DNA from: Gammaproteobacteria bacterium 28-57-27
Lineage (GTDB): Bacteria; Pseudomonadota; Gammaproteobacteria; Halothiobacillales; Halothiobacillaceae
Assembly (NCBI GenBank): GCA_002281735.1
Contig: NCGK01000008.1
Coordinates: 1 to 64,000 of the forward strand
DNA length: 64,000 nt
Direction: 5' to 3'
Position numbers and translations under genes: made by a program. The notes under the pieces are model-generated. The model was given only the letters and a program-made list of their open reading frames with translations, was not told where the DNA came from and searched no databases. Below, piece by piece: positions 48,177 through 56,519 of this stretch (positions are counted from its first letter, which is position 1; each line of letters opens with the position of its first letter).

Positions 48177-49397
48177 ATGAACACCTGTCTTTTGCTTCGC
48201 AATGTGCTGGATGCCGCGCTTGCGGCGACCGATGGACGCGCCTTGGTGGCGGATGATTTGCGGCGGCGTGATGCGTGGTTGGGTTCCATCGTCGCTATCG
48301 GCAAGGCGGCTGCGTCCATGCTGGAGGGGGCGCTGGATGTTATGCTGGACGCACACGCCCTGTTGATTACCAAGGACGGTCACGTGTCCCCTGCGCTGCA
48401 TCATCGTGCGGGTGTGGAGATTATTGAAGCCGGGCATCCTCTGCCCGATGCACGCAGTCTGGATGCTGGGCGGCGTTTGCTGGCGTTTATCGCTGCTGCA
48501 CCTGCGGATCGCCCCTTGCTGTTTCTGCTTTCCGGCGGGGCATCCAGTTTGGTCGAAGTGTTGCCCGAGGGTGTGGCGCTTGAGGATTGGCAGTGGGTGA
48601 ATGCCTGGCTGTTGGGCAGTGGGTTGGATATTCACGCCATGAATGCGCTGCGCAAGCGGCTGTCGTGCATCAAGGGCGGGCGCTTGCTGCAGCATTTGGG
48701 CGAGCGGCCTGCGGTGGTGTTGATGATTTCGGATGTGCCAGGGGACGATCCGGCCAGTATCGGTTCCGGGTTGTTGTCGCCGTCCGAGACTCCTGCGTTA
48801 TTTGAAGACTTGCCGGACGGGTTACGGTCTTTGCTTAGTGCTGCACCACCCACGCCTGCGCTTGATGATTCTCGCTGGGCATCGGTTGAGGCGCGCATCC
48901 TTGCTGGCAATGCGACTGCGCTGGATGGGGCGGTGCGTGCTGCGTTGTGTCTTGGCGTGCCTGTTTATCGTCACGACGATCTTTTGCGCGGCGATGCAGC
49001 GGAGACGGGGGCGCGGCTGGCGCATGAACTGATCGGCGCGCCGCCGGGCGTGCATCTTTGGGGCGGGGAAACCACGGTGAATCTGCCCGAGCAGCCTGGG
49101 CGGGGAGGGCGCAATCAGCATCTGGCGCTGAGCGCCGCGCTGGCATTGGAGGGGCAGGCGGGTATCACGCTGCTGGCGGTGGGTACGGACGGCAGCGATG
49201 GCCCCACGCAGGATGCGGGTGCCTGTGTGGATGGTGGCACGGTGGCCGCGATGCGCGCGGCAGGCATCGCCCCAGAAGATGCCTTGCGCCGTGCGGACAG
49301 CGGAAGCGCACTGGCCGCCGTGGATGCGCTGATCCGCACTGAGCCGACGGGGACGAATGTGATGGATGTGGTGTTGGCGATCAAAATCATGCACTGA
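48177..49397 (+). CDS. glycerate 2-kinase / MOFRL-family protein
   Basis: A 406-residue DUF4147-MOFRL protein of the GckA/TtuD type. FLLSGGASSLVEVLPEGV, INALRKRLSCIKGGRLLQ-like and MISDVPGDDPASIGSG occur in the N-terminal half, and HLWGGETTVNLPEQPGRGGRNQHLALSAAL with VGTDGSDGPTQDAGACVDGGT in the C-terminal MOFRL domain. These enzymes phosphorylate glycerate to 2-phosphoglycerate; older annotations call them hydroxypyruvate reductase. It is a single gene flanked by toxin-antitoxin pairs. Confidence 0.88.
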   Translation: MNTCLLLRNVLDAALAATDGRALVADDLRRRDAWLGSIVAIGKAAASMLEGALDVMLDAHALLITKDGHVSPALHHRAGVEIIEAGHPLPDARSLDAGRRLLAFIAAAPADRPLLFLLSGGASSLVEVLPEGVALEDWQWVNAWLLGSGLDIHAMNALRKRLSCIKGGRLLQHLGERPAVVLMISDVPGDDPASIGSGLLSPSETPALFEDLPDGLRSLLSAAPPTPALDDSRWASVEARILAGNATALDGAVRAALCLGVPVYRHDDLLRGDAAETGARLAHELIGAPPGVHLWGGETTVNLPEQPGRGGRNQHLALSAALALEGQAGITLLAVGTDGSDGPTQDAGACVDGGTVAAMRAAGIAPEDALRRADSGSALAAVDALIRTEPTGTNVMDVVLAIKIMH

Positions 49398-49443
49398 TTT
49401 GAGCAAAAATAGATGGCACTCTCATCTTGGGTGATTCAAGATT

Positions 49444-49459
49444 GCATCATAATTGATGC
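49444..49459. promoter_or_regulatory. candidate VapB operator (pair 2)
   Basis: GCATCA-TAAT-TGATGC, a perfect 6-bp-arm inverted repeat, lies 14 bases upstream of the vapB ATG at 49473. It differs in sequence from the operator candidate of pair 1, consistent with independent regulation. Confidence 0.45.
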
Positions 49460-49472
49460 TTAAGGTGTTGCC

Positions 49473-49679
49473 ATGCGAACAACTGTGACGATTGATGATG
49501 ATCTTTATGCAACAGCGCTCGAAATGGCCGACCCGGATATGGATAAATCGGAGCTTTTTCGTGAGGCGGTCAAGCTGTTCGTGCGCGTGCAGGCGGCCAA
49601 GCGCCTAGCCGCGTTGGGCGGGACGATGCCCGAGTTAGAGGACATCCCACGTCGTCGATCTGAGTTGCCTGTCGAATGA
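49473..49679 (+). CDS. vapB: VapB-type RHH antitoxin (pair 2)
   Basis: A 68-residue antitoxin with a ribbon-helix-helix N-terminus ([48 protein letters not shown]) and a Pro/Arg tail. The sequence is of the DUF2191 type. The stop overlaps the ATG of the PIN toxin (ATGA), indicating coupled translation. Confidence 0.88.
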   Translation: MRTTVTIDDDLYATALEMADPDMDKSELFREAVKLFVRVQAAKRLAALGGTMPELEDIPRRRSELPVE

Positions 49680-50071
49680 ATGTGCTGCCAATGAACGTAC
49701 TGGTCGATACCTCGGTCTGGGTCGCTCATTTTCGTGCGAGCAACCCTGCCTTGACCAAGTTGCTGTTTATGGACGAGGCCATGATTCATCCCATGGTTTT
49801 GCTGGAGTTGGCCTGTGGGACGCCGCCCGAACCACGCAGAAAAACCTTGGGGGACATTGCGTTGCTGCGCCCGGCACAACAGGCCAACCATAACGAGGTC
49901 ATGGACTTCATCGAGCGCGAGAGGCTGTATGGCTTGGGGTGTGGCCTGGTTGACCTGACTTTGCTGGCATCCGCGCTCATCACGCCTGATACGGGCTTAT
50001 GGACATTGGACAAGCGGCTTGACGAATTGGCCGCCCGCTTCGGGGTGAGATTTCTGCCTAATCTGCACTGA
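49676..50071 (+). CDS. vapC: VapC-type PIN-domain toxin (pair 2)
   Basis: A 131-residue PIN ribonuclease: [14 protein letters not shown] (Asp), [11 protein letters not shown] (Glu), [17 protein letters not shown] (Asp), and [17 protein letters not shown] (Asp). It belongs to a different PIN subgroup from pair 1. A second in-frame ATG at 49691 starts right at the conserved strand; the upstream one is favoured by the ATGA overlap with vapB. Confidence 0.9.
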   Translation: MNVLPMNVLVDTSVWVAHFRASNPALTKLLFMDEAMIHPMVLLELACGTPPEPRRKTLGDIALLRPAQQANHNEVMDFIERERLYGLGCGLVDLTLLASALITPDTGLWTLDKRLDELAARFGVRFLPNLH

Positions 50072-50203
50072 TGCTGTGGCGGCGTGAGTATCGGCTCGGG
50101 ACGAGCCCCCTACATCGACGGTTTTCGCTTGAATCAATAACCTGCGCGCCCAACTCGTCCAGTGCTTTGCTAAACTGCGCGCCACATTATTGCTGAGATA
50201 ACC

Positions 50204-51619
50204 ATGAAAAAGATTCGCACCCGCTTTGCTCCAAGTCCTACAGGCTATTTGCACATTGGCGGCGCACGTACCGCTTTATTTTCCTATCTGTATGCGCGTC
50301 GTCACGGCGGCGATTTTGTGCTGCGCGTGGAGGACACTGATTTGGAGCGTTCCACGCCGGAGTCGGTGAATGCAATTCTGGAAGGCATGGCGTGGTTGAA
50401 TCTGGAATACGACGAAGGCCCTTTTTATCAGACTCATCGTTTTGATCGTTATAAAGAGGTGGTGCAGCAGCTGATTGCCAGCGGTCATGCTTACCACTGC
50501 TATATGCCCAAAGACGAGTTGGATGCACTGCGTGAGGGACAGATGGCGCGCGGTGAAAAACCGCGTTATGACGGGCGTTACCGTGACTTCAACGGCACGC
50601 CGCCGGAGGGCGTTGCACCGGTGGTGCGCTTCAGGAACCCGCTGGATGGCGAGGTGGTGATTGAGGACATGGTGCGCGGGCGGGTGGTGATTCGCAACGA
50701 GGAACTGGACGATCTGATTATCGCGCGTTCGGATGGCACACCGACTTACAACCTGAGCGTGGTGGTGGATGATTTGGACATGGGCATTACCCATGTCGTG
50801 CGTGGTGACGATCATCTCAACAATACCCCGCGCCAGATCAATATCTTCCGTGCCTTGGGTGCAACGCCGCCGGTGTATGGCCACCTGCCGATGATTCTGG
50901 GGCCGGATGGGGCGAAGCTGTCCAAGCGGCATGGCGCGGTAAGCGTGATGCAGTACCACGAGGAAGGTTATCTGCCGGATGCCTTGTTAAATTATCTGGT
51001 GCGCCTGGGCTGGTCGCATGGCGATCAGGAAGTGTTCAGTCGTGAGGAGATGGTGCGTCTGTTTGATGTGGCCGACGTGAATCAGTCGGCCTCGGCGATC
51101 AACCCGGACAAGCTGCTGTGGTTGAACCAGCATTACATTAAAACCAGCGACCCGGCCTATGTGGCGCGTTTTTTGGGTTGGCACCTAGGGCGGGTGGATG
51201 TCGATCCGTCGCAAGGTCCGGCTTTGGAAGACGTGGTGGTGGCCTTGCGTGAGCGCGCGCGCACGCTGGTTGAGATGGCGCAGCAGGCGGCCTGTTATTT
51301 CCGCGATGAATTGAGTTACGACGACGATGCAGCGAGCAAGCACTTGAATGCGCAGGCTGAGCCGGTGTTGCGTGCCGTGATTGAGGCCTTGCAGGGCGTG
51401 ACCGATTGGCGTGGCGCGGTGCTGGAGCCGGTGATTAAGGATACGGTCAAGGCGCTGGGCATCAAATTCCCCATGCTGGCTCAGCCCATGCGTGTGGCGT
51501 TGACCGGTTCAACCGCCTCACCGTCGATTGATGCGACCCTAGCCTTGGTGGGACGCGAGCGCAGTCTGGTGCGTTTGCAGAAAGCCCTGACTTTCATCGA
51601 AGTGTCAAAATCGTCTTGA
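50204..51619 (+). CDS. gltX: glutamyl-tRNA synthetase
   Basis: Class I synthetase charging tRNA-Glu. HIGH motif is in RFAPSPTGYLHIGGARTALF, the KMSKS loop in GAKLSKRHGAVSVM, and LRVEDTDLERSTPESV is conserved. Length 471 is typical. The stop codon TGA (51617-51619) lies inside the TTGACG -35 box of the tRNA-Ala promoter, so the two transcription units abut with no spacer. Confidence 0.97.
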   Translation: MKKIRTRFAPSPTGYLHIGGARTALFSYLYARRHGGDFVLRVEDTDLERSTPESVNAILEGMAWLNLEYDEGPFYQTHRFDRYKEVVQQLIASGHAYHCYMPKDELDALREGQMARGEKPRYDGRYRDFNGTPPEGVAPVVRFRNPLDGEVVIEDMVRGRVVIRNEELDDLIIARSDGTPTYNLSVVVDDLDMGITHVVRGDDHLNNTPRQINIFRALGATPPVYGHLPMILGPDGAKLSKRHGAVSVMQYHEEGYLPDALLNYLVRLGWSHGDQEVFSREEMVRLFDVADVNQSASAINPDKLLWLNQHYIKTSDPAYVARFLGWHLGRVDVDPSQGPALEDVVVALRERARTLVEMAQQAACYFRDELSYDDDAASKHLNAQAEPVLRAVIEALQGVTDWRGAVLEPVIKDTVKALGIKFPMLAQPMRVALTGSTASPSIDATLALVGRERSLVRLQKALTFIEVSKSS

Positions 51620-51644
51620 CGCTGCCTTGGGTGCTGCGTAATAT
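51616..51644 (+). promoter_or_regulatory. strong tRNA promoter
   Basis: TTGACG (51616-51621), a 17-base spacer, and TAATAT (51639-51644), followed by a GCGCGC discriminator 15 bases before the mature tRNA-Ala 5' end. GC-rich discriminators mark stringently controlled stable-RNA promoters. It overlaps the gltX stop codon. Confidence 0.8.
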
Positions 51645-51659
51645 GCGCGCTCCCGCTGT

Positions 51660-51735
<76 letters not shown>

Positions 51736-51835
51736 ATCATATTCAAGATGGCTTTTCGATCGGTGTGCGCATACATTCGCACGCACGGCGCTAAGCCAGT
51801 TTCTCTCTTAATCAAGGAGAGACTTCCCGTTTGAC

Positions 51836-51911
<76 letters not shown>

Positions 51912-51955
51912 TTTTTGTACCGACTCATGCGGTACGGCACGACACTCTAAAACTG

Positions 51956-51990
51956 AAAGCCGCACAACCTTAGGTCGTGCGGCTTTTTTG
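51956..51990 (+). terminator. rho-independent terminator of the tRNA-Ala transcript
   Basis: Stem GCCGCACAACC/GGTCGTGCGGC (11 bp, one G-U) with a 3-base loop, preceded by AAA and followed by TTTTTT. Confidence 0.9.
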
Positions 51991-52006
51991 TGTCCTTTGG
52001 TTTGTT

Positions 52007-52032
52007 GTTATTTCTCTCTTGACAGAAATAAC
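52007..52032. promoter_or_regulatory. candidate operator in front of the GbsR/MarR-like gene
   Basis: GTTATTTCT and AGAAATAAC, exact 9-bp inverted arms, are spaced by 8 bases containing CTTGAC. The core resembles the palindrome at 52649-52668 (ATTTCTGT..ACAGAAAT) in front of the next gene. It lies 23 bases before the ATG at 52055 and would block transcription when bound. Confidence 0.65.
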
Positions 52033-52054
52033 AGATGCAACTAACTTTACTGCC

Positions 52055-52585
52055 ATGAAACTAAATCCTGTCGCTGAACGCTTTATCCTGCACTGGGGTG
52101 AGATGGGCTCGAAATGGGGAGTCAACCGCACGGTGGCTCAAATCCATGCCCTGCTTTATCTTGCCGCACGGCCGATGCCCGCCGATGAGATCGTCGAAAC
52201 GCTCGGCGTGGCGCGCTCCAACGTCAGCACCAGCCTGCGCGAATTGCAGAGCTGGAAGCTGATTCAGGTGGTGCATGTGATGGGCGATCGGCGCGACCAT
52301 TTTATAACTCCGGGCGATATATGGGTGCTGTTGCGCACCATCGTGCGGGGGCGCAAGGAGCGTGAGTTCGACCCAACCGTCGATGCCCTGCGCGCTTTTC
52401 TGGCGAGCCCCGAGCTGGCGCAGGAAAGCCCGGAGGCTCGGCAGCGCATACAAGACACACTGGTTCTGATGGAGTCGATGTCGGTGTGGACTGAGCAGAT
52501 GTTGCGTCTGGAGCCGGAGACTCTGGGCAGGGTGCTCAAGCTTGGGGCGAAGATCAGCGAATTTTTGCCCAAGAGGAGCGGCTAA
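52055..52585 (+). CDS. GbsR/MarR-family transcriptional regulator
   Basis: A 176-residue winged-helix regulator. The N-terminal FILHWGEMGSKWGVNRTVAQIHALLYL and PADEIVETLGVARSNVSTSLRELQSWKLI are characteristic of the GbsR subgroup, with the recognition helix in ARSNVSTSLREL. The wing reads VMGDRRDHFITPGDIW. The open frame begins at 51977 inside the terminator; the ATG at 52055 is the conserved start. It is upstream of and co-oriented with the SDR operon, which shares its operator-like palindrome. Confidence 0.9.
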   Translation: MKLNPVAERFILHWGEMGSKWGVNRTVAQIHALLYLAARPMPADEIVETLGVARSNVSTSLRELQSWKLIQVVHVMGDRRDHFITPGDIWVLLRTIVRGRKEREFDPTVDALRAFLASPELAQESPEARQRIQDTLVLMESMSVWTEQMLRLEPETLGRVLKLGAKISEFLPKRSG

Positions 52586-52648
52586 CAGGCTTCTGAAGTA
52601 GAGGTTTGAATGACGAGGCCGGGTTTCCCGGTTTCTTTTGGTGAAAAT

Positions 52649-52668
52649 ATTTCTGTGAATACAGAAAT
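52649..52668. promoter_or_regulatory. candidate GbsR/MarR operator in front of the SDR gene
   Basis: ATTTCTGT-GAAT-ACAGAAAT, perfect 8-bp arms, 30 bases before the SDR start at 52699. It shares TTTCT/AGAAA half-sites with the palindrome in front of the regulator gene. Confidence 0.65.
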
Positions 52669-52698
52669 TACTGACAACAAAGATTGTGGAGGTGTGTC

Positions 52699-53559
52699 AT
52701 GCGTATTCTGATCTGCGGAGCAGGCGGGTTTGTGGGGCGGCATCTGGAGCAGGCCTTGAGCGCAGCCAAACACGAGGTGCTGCGTGGCGTGCGTCGCCCG
52801 CTTACGGCGCGGGACGTCGCAATAGACTTCACGCGCGATACAGAGGTCGAACTGTGGCAAGCGCGTCTTGCGGGTGTCGATGCAGTCGTCAACGCGGTCG
52901 GCGTATTGCGCGATACACCGACCACGCCGATGGCACTTATTCACGATCGCGTGCCGCGCGCGCTGTTTACGGCCTGTGCCGAATCTGGGGTGTCGCGCAT
53001 CGTACATTTCTCTGCGCTGGGTGTGGGTGGGCAACTCGCGACCCGTTATTTCAGCAGTCGCGAGGCCGCCGAGCGCCATCTGCAATCCCTGCCCGATGCG
53101 CTGCGTTCTTTGATATTGCGCCCTTCGCTGATTCACGGCGCGGGGGGAGCCAGTACACGCCTGTTCCTGCGTCTGGCTCGTCTGCCGTTATTGGCTCTGC
53201 CTGGGGGACTCAATGCCCGCGTGCAACCGGTACACATTGACGACATCACGCAGGCCATTGTTCGTTGGCTGGGTAATACGCAGCCCAAGCAGCTCGGTGT
53301 GGCGGCGGTTGGCGCGGAGGCGGTTGATCTGGGTGGCTTGCTGGCCAGCTACCGTAGCCAGCTGGGGCGAAAGCCCGCGCGTGTGCTGCCACTACCGCGC
53401 GGTCTCGTGAAACTTGCGGCACGCCTGGGCGACAGGTTTCCCAGCAGCATGTTGTGTAGTGACACGCTACGCATGCTCGAAGCGGGGAATAGCGCTGACC
53501 CCGCAGCTTTTGCCGCGCTGTTGGGGCGACCACCGCTCAGCTTTCGTGAGTTTCTGTAG
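52699..53559 (+). CDS. NAD(P)-binding SDR protein, C-terminal DoxX part lost
   Basis: A 286-residue atypical short-chain dehydrogenase: Rossmann motif GAGGFVGRHLEQAL, then VNAVGVLRD, FSALGVGG, YFSSREAAE and LRPSLIHGAGG. Proteins of this type usually continue after LLGRPP with a DoxX-like membrane domain to about 430 residues; here the frame stops at a TAG that is the first three bases of the 98-bp element. The start at 52699 follows GGAGG. The natural substrate is unknown. It is the first structural gene after the GbsR-like regulator. Confidence 0.85.
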   Translation: MRILICGAGGFVGRHLEQALSAAKHEVLRGVRRPLTARDVAIDFTRDTEVELWQARLAGVDAVVNAVGVLRDTPTTPMALIHDRVPRALFTACAESGVSRIVHFSALGVGGQLATRYFSSREAAERHLQSLPDALRSLILRPSLIHGAGGASTRLFLRLARLPLLALPGGLNARVQPVHIDDITQAIVRWLGNTQPKQLGVAAVGAEAVDLGGLLASYRSQLGRKPARVLPLPRGLVKLAARLGDRFPSSMLCSDTLRMLEAGNSADPAAFAALLGRPPLSFREFL

Positions 53560-53654
53560 GACTTACGCAAAAGTGTTCCAGCAAGGCAAAGCGCCGAAGA
53601 CAGTACACCGAGTACGGCGAGGCGCTTGAACGCCGCTGGGGCGGTTTTGCGTAA
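53557..53654. mobile_element. 98-bp nested-inverted-repeat element (copy B) between SDR and DUF2269 genes
   Basis: Same 98 bases as 33051-33148. Its TAG ends the SDR frame, and a TTG at 53626 inside it opens the DUF2269 frame. The flanks are unrelated to those of copy A. No gene of its own. Confidence 0.88.
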
Positions 53655-54066
53655 GCTGGGAAGCGCGTTCTACAAGTGGATGACCGACCGCGATGGCGAT
53701 GTGCATGCCATTGCGGTCACCAACCGGCATGTAGTGCTCGCCGACTGGTTGTTCACCACGCCGACGATCGTGCTGCAACCGCTGACCGGCATCTGGCTCG
53801 CTCACCTGCTCAATCTGCCGCTGTCCACGCCTTGGCTGGCCTGGAGCCTTGCCTTGTATGTCCTGGCCGGGATGTGCTGGCTGCCGGTGGTCGCCTTGCA
53901 GATTCGTATGCGCAACGATTCCGCACGTGCCCGCGAGACGGGTCAAGCGTTGCCCGAACGCTACTGGCGTGACGCACGGCTGTGGTTTTGGCTCGGCTGG
54001 CCAGCTTTTATCGCGGTGGCTCTGGTCGTATTGCTGATGGTATTCAAACCGCAATTCGGAGGCTGA
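53626..54066 (+). pseudogene. DUF2269 membrane protein, N-terminus replaced by repeat sequence
   Basis: From 53654 the frame reads KLGSAFYKWMTDRDGDVHAI, VTNRHVVLADWLFTTPTIVL and so on, the second part of a DUF2269 protein, with three hydrophobic helices (QPLTGIWLAHLLNLPL, WSLALYVLAGMCWLPVV, FIAVALVVLLMVF). The first helix found in relatives (about 25 residues ending in FGTG) is missing. The only upstream in-frame start is a TTG at 53626 in the element, which would add about 10 foreign residues. It may be expressed in shortened form. Confidence 0.75.
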
Positions 54067-54070
54067 AAAA

Positions 54071-54673
54071 ATGATAGCGATTTCTTTGATGCAAAAAGCA
54101 CTAGGTGAACAGTGGGCGTCCCTACCCCCTGCCTTGCGCGCTCATTATCAGGCGCAGGACAACACCGACTTGGGGCGGCTCGACATCGAGTTTCCAGCTG
54201 GCATGAGTCCGTTCCTGTGGCTGCTGCACGGTATGGGGGCGCTGATTCACCGTCGGGGACAGGCGTTACCTGCCACGGTTGAAAAACGCATGAATGAGCA
54301 AGGGCAGCAACATTGGCATCGTCGGGTACTTTTTGCCGACGGCCGTACGGTGGCATTCCGCAGCCGCTGGGTTTATCCCGGCGGCAACGAGCTGATCGAA
54401 TTCGTCAATCCACTTTTGGGATTACGCATGGCGGTCGAGGTGATTGACGGACAATTGCACTACAGCGGACGGCATTTCGTGCTGCAGCTGGGCACACTGC
54501 GTCTGCCCCTGCCCGAAGCGCTGCTGGGGCATACCACCATTGTGGAAACGGCGCTCAATGAAGCTGGTTTCGCCATGGATTTTCGCCTGACGCACCCTTT
54601 ATTTGGCCTGATTTATCGCTATCACGGGGAGTTTGTCGCGCAAAGCCAAGAGGGTGTTCCAACCGGGTTTTGA
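54071..54673 (+). CDS. DUF4166 domain protein
   Basis: A 200-residue protein matching DUF4166: ALGEQWASLPPALRAHYQ, a central VPGRHGQ-like region replaced by MSPFLWLLHGMGALIHRRGQALP, RSRWVYPGGNELIEFVNPLLGLRMAVEV, and HPLFGLIYRYHGEF at the end. Such domains often neighbour SDR-DoxX and DUF2269 genes; no activity is known. The start is 4 bases after the DUF2269 stop. Confidence 0.85.
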   Translation: MIAISLMQKALGEQWASLPPALRAHYQAQDNTDLGRLDIEFPAGMSPFLWLLHGMGALIHRRGQALPATVEKRMNEQGQQHWHRRVLFADGRTVAFRSRWVYPGGNELIEFVNPLLGLRMAVEVIDGQLHYSGRHFVLQLGTLRLPLPEALLGHTTIVETALNEAGFAMDFRLTHPLFGLIYRYHGEFVAQSQEGVPTGF

Positions 54674-54746
54674 AAAAGAGCTTTCCTGCCCATCGATAAG
54701 ATGTAGGGTTTCCGTGTAATCTTGCGCCAAACCAAGGGCGCTTATC

Positions 54747-55805
54747 ATGAACTCCAATCCGCGTGATTTAACTCAAATAACATTGGCCGTGCTGTTTATC
54801 GGCGGTTTGTTGCTGGCCACGTTTTGGGTGCTCAAGCCATTTCTATCGGCTTTACTGTGGGCCACCATGATCGTGGTGGCGACTTGGCCGCTGATGCTCA
54901 AGCTGCAAGCGGGGTTGTGGAATAAGCGCTCGCTTGCGGTTGCGGTGATGAGTTTGAGCATCTTGCTGATGCTGGTCTTGCCGCTGTCCATGGCGATTGC
55001 CGCTGTTGTGGAAAACTCCGACAAGATTGTCGGCTGGGCAAAATGGCTGGCTGAGAGCCGCGTGCCGCCGCCACCTGAGTGGGTGGCAACGCTACCTTTG
55101 ATTGGTGACAGGTTACAAACTTTTTGGCAGAGCTATGTGGCAAGCGGTTTGGAGGATATTGCACCTAAGCTGATTCCTCATGCCGAGGGTATTACCAAAT
55201 GGTTTGCCGCGCAGGCGGGGGATTTGAGCCTGTTATTTATGCAGTTTTTGCTGATTGTGGTCATCAGCGCCATTCTTTATGTCACGGGCGACGAAGCGGC
55301 AGTGTGGATGCGGCGTTTTGGTTCGCGTCTGGGCGGCGAGCGTGGTGAAGGCGCGGTGGTGTTGGTGGGACAGGCGATTCGCGGCGTGGCCTTGGGTGTG
55401 GTGTTGACCGCCTTATTGCAAGCAGTGGCTGGGGGCATTGGTTTGGCCATTGCTGGCATTCCGATGGCGGTATTGTTAACGGCACTGATCTTTTTGCTGT
55501 GTATTGCCCAAATCGGGGCTGGCTTGGTGATGTTTGCGGCGGTGGGGTGGCTTTTTTGGTCGGGAGATACGGGGTGGGGGATTTTTCTACTCATCTGGTC
55601 GATTGTGGTGACGACGATGGACAATTTCATCCGCCCATTCTTGATTAAACAAGGTGCAGATTTGCCGATTGTGTTGATCTTTGCCGGCGTGATCGGTGGT
55701 CTGTTGAGCTTTGGTTTAGTGGGGATATTTGTTGGTCCTGTGGTGCTGGCGGTGAGTTACACCTTGTTGGATGCGTGGGTGAAGGCGGGACGCCAGGCGT
55801 CCTGA
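54747..55805 (+). CDS. AI-2E/YdiK-family permease
   Basis: A 352-residue membrane protein with about eight helices. N-terminal LFIGGLLLATFWVLKPFLSALLWATMIVVATWPL and the C-terminal segments (IPMAVLLTALIFLLCIAQIG, VVTTMDNFIRPFLIKQGADLP, VGIFVGPVVLAV) are the family pattern. Members have been linked to autoinducer-2 export or Na+/H+ antiport; the substrate here is unknown. A 626-bp inverted-repeat-bounded element starts 6 bases after its stop. Confidence 0.9.
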   Translation: MNSNPRDLTQITLAVLFIGGLLLATFWVLKPFLSALLWATMIVVATWPLMLKLQAGLWNKRSLAVAVMSLSILLMLVLPLSMAIAAVVENSDKIVGWAKWLAESRVPPPPEWVATLPLIGDRLQTFWQSYVASGLEDIAPKLIPHAEGITKWFAAQAGDLSLLFMQFLLIVVISAILYVTGDEAAVWMRRFGSRLGGERGEGAVVLVGQAIRGVALGVVLTALLQAVAGGIGLAIAGIPMAVLLTALIFLLCIAQIGAGLVMFAAVGWLFWSGDTGWGIFLLIWSIVVTTMDNFIRPFLIKQGADLPIVLIFAGVIGGLLSFGLVGIFVGPVVLAVSYTLLDAWVKAGRQAS

Positions 55806-55810
55806 GACGG

Positions 55811-56436
55811 TTTTTACAAAACGAAGGTTTGGCGGATTCGCCAACGCGAGTGGCAGGATTTGATTCCCCTTTGAAGCCGCCGTGGACTGGCCTGCGGAAG
55901 CTGGGTAAAAGCGCCATGGATGGCGAATTTAGCCTCGTCGCGACATGGATGTCGCGTTTTGAGGCGACCCGGCTGGAGCAGGTCGGTCCACGGCTTGCCC
56001 GCAGGGCGGTTTCACTGGGGTGCATTTCTTTGGTGACTTTCTTTGTGCAAGCAAAGAAAGTTACTCGCCCGTATCCAACATGCCATGTGCGAAGTCGCAC
56101 ACTGGAAACGGGCGAAACAATGCCACCGTCCTGGAACGGCTGGTGGGCTTTTTCGCCCGTCTTGACGTAGAAACTTCGTTGCCAATCAAGGTGGCAACGG
56201 GCGAGTCACTTTTCTTGTTTGTGCAAGAAAAGTAACCAAAAGAACACACCCCCGAGACCGCGCCCCTGCGGGGTTCCCGTGCCCGACATGGCCATCGAAG
56301 GGTCGGCCTGTACGGGGCATCCTTGCCCCGACAGGCCTCAAACCGCATCCATGCGGTTTGACCCTCCCGGCCAAGGGGGATCAAAAAGCCGCGCAGTCGG
56401 CAGCGACTGTCCGCCAAACCTTCGTTTTGTAAAAAC
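55811..56436. repeat. large non-coding element with terminal inverted repeats, copy 2
   Basis: The 714-base stretch between the AI-2E permease gene and rne holds no credible gene. Its ends (55811-55837 and 56410-56436) are perfect 27-bp inverted repeats beginning GTTTTTACAAAACGAAGG. The core 55846-56250 is closely similar to the copy at 40881-41360, with the same CTTTCTTTGTGCAAGCAAAG and CTTTTCTTG..CAAGAAAAG palindromes. The right quarter (56250-56410) is specific to this copy. Confidence 0.82.
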
Positions 56437-56452
56437 CCGCTGAGCAGACACA

Positions 56453-56502
56453 AAAAAACGCCAGTTCAAGGCAGAGACGCTCCGCTTGAACTGGCGTTTT
56501 TT
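56453..56502. terminator. bidirectional terminator between the large element and rne
   Basis: Perfect 18-bp arms, AAAAAACGCCAGTTCAAG (56453-56470) and its reverse complement at 56485-56502, around a 14-base loop. The A-tract and T-tract make it work on both strands. It lies 18 bases past the rne stop. Confidence 0.88.
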
Positions 56503-56519
56503 ATTGGTTAAACGATCGC

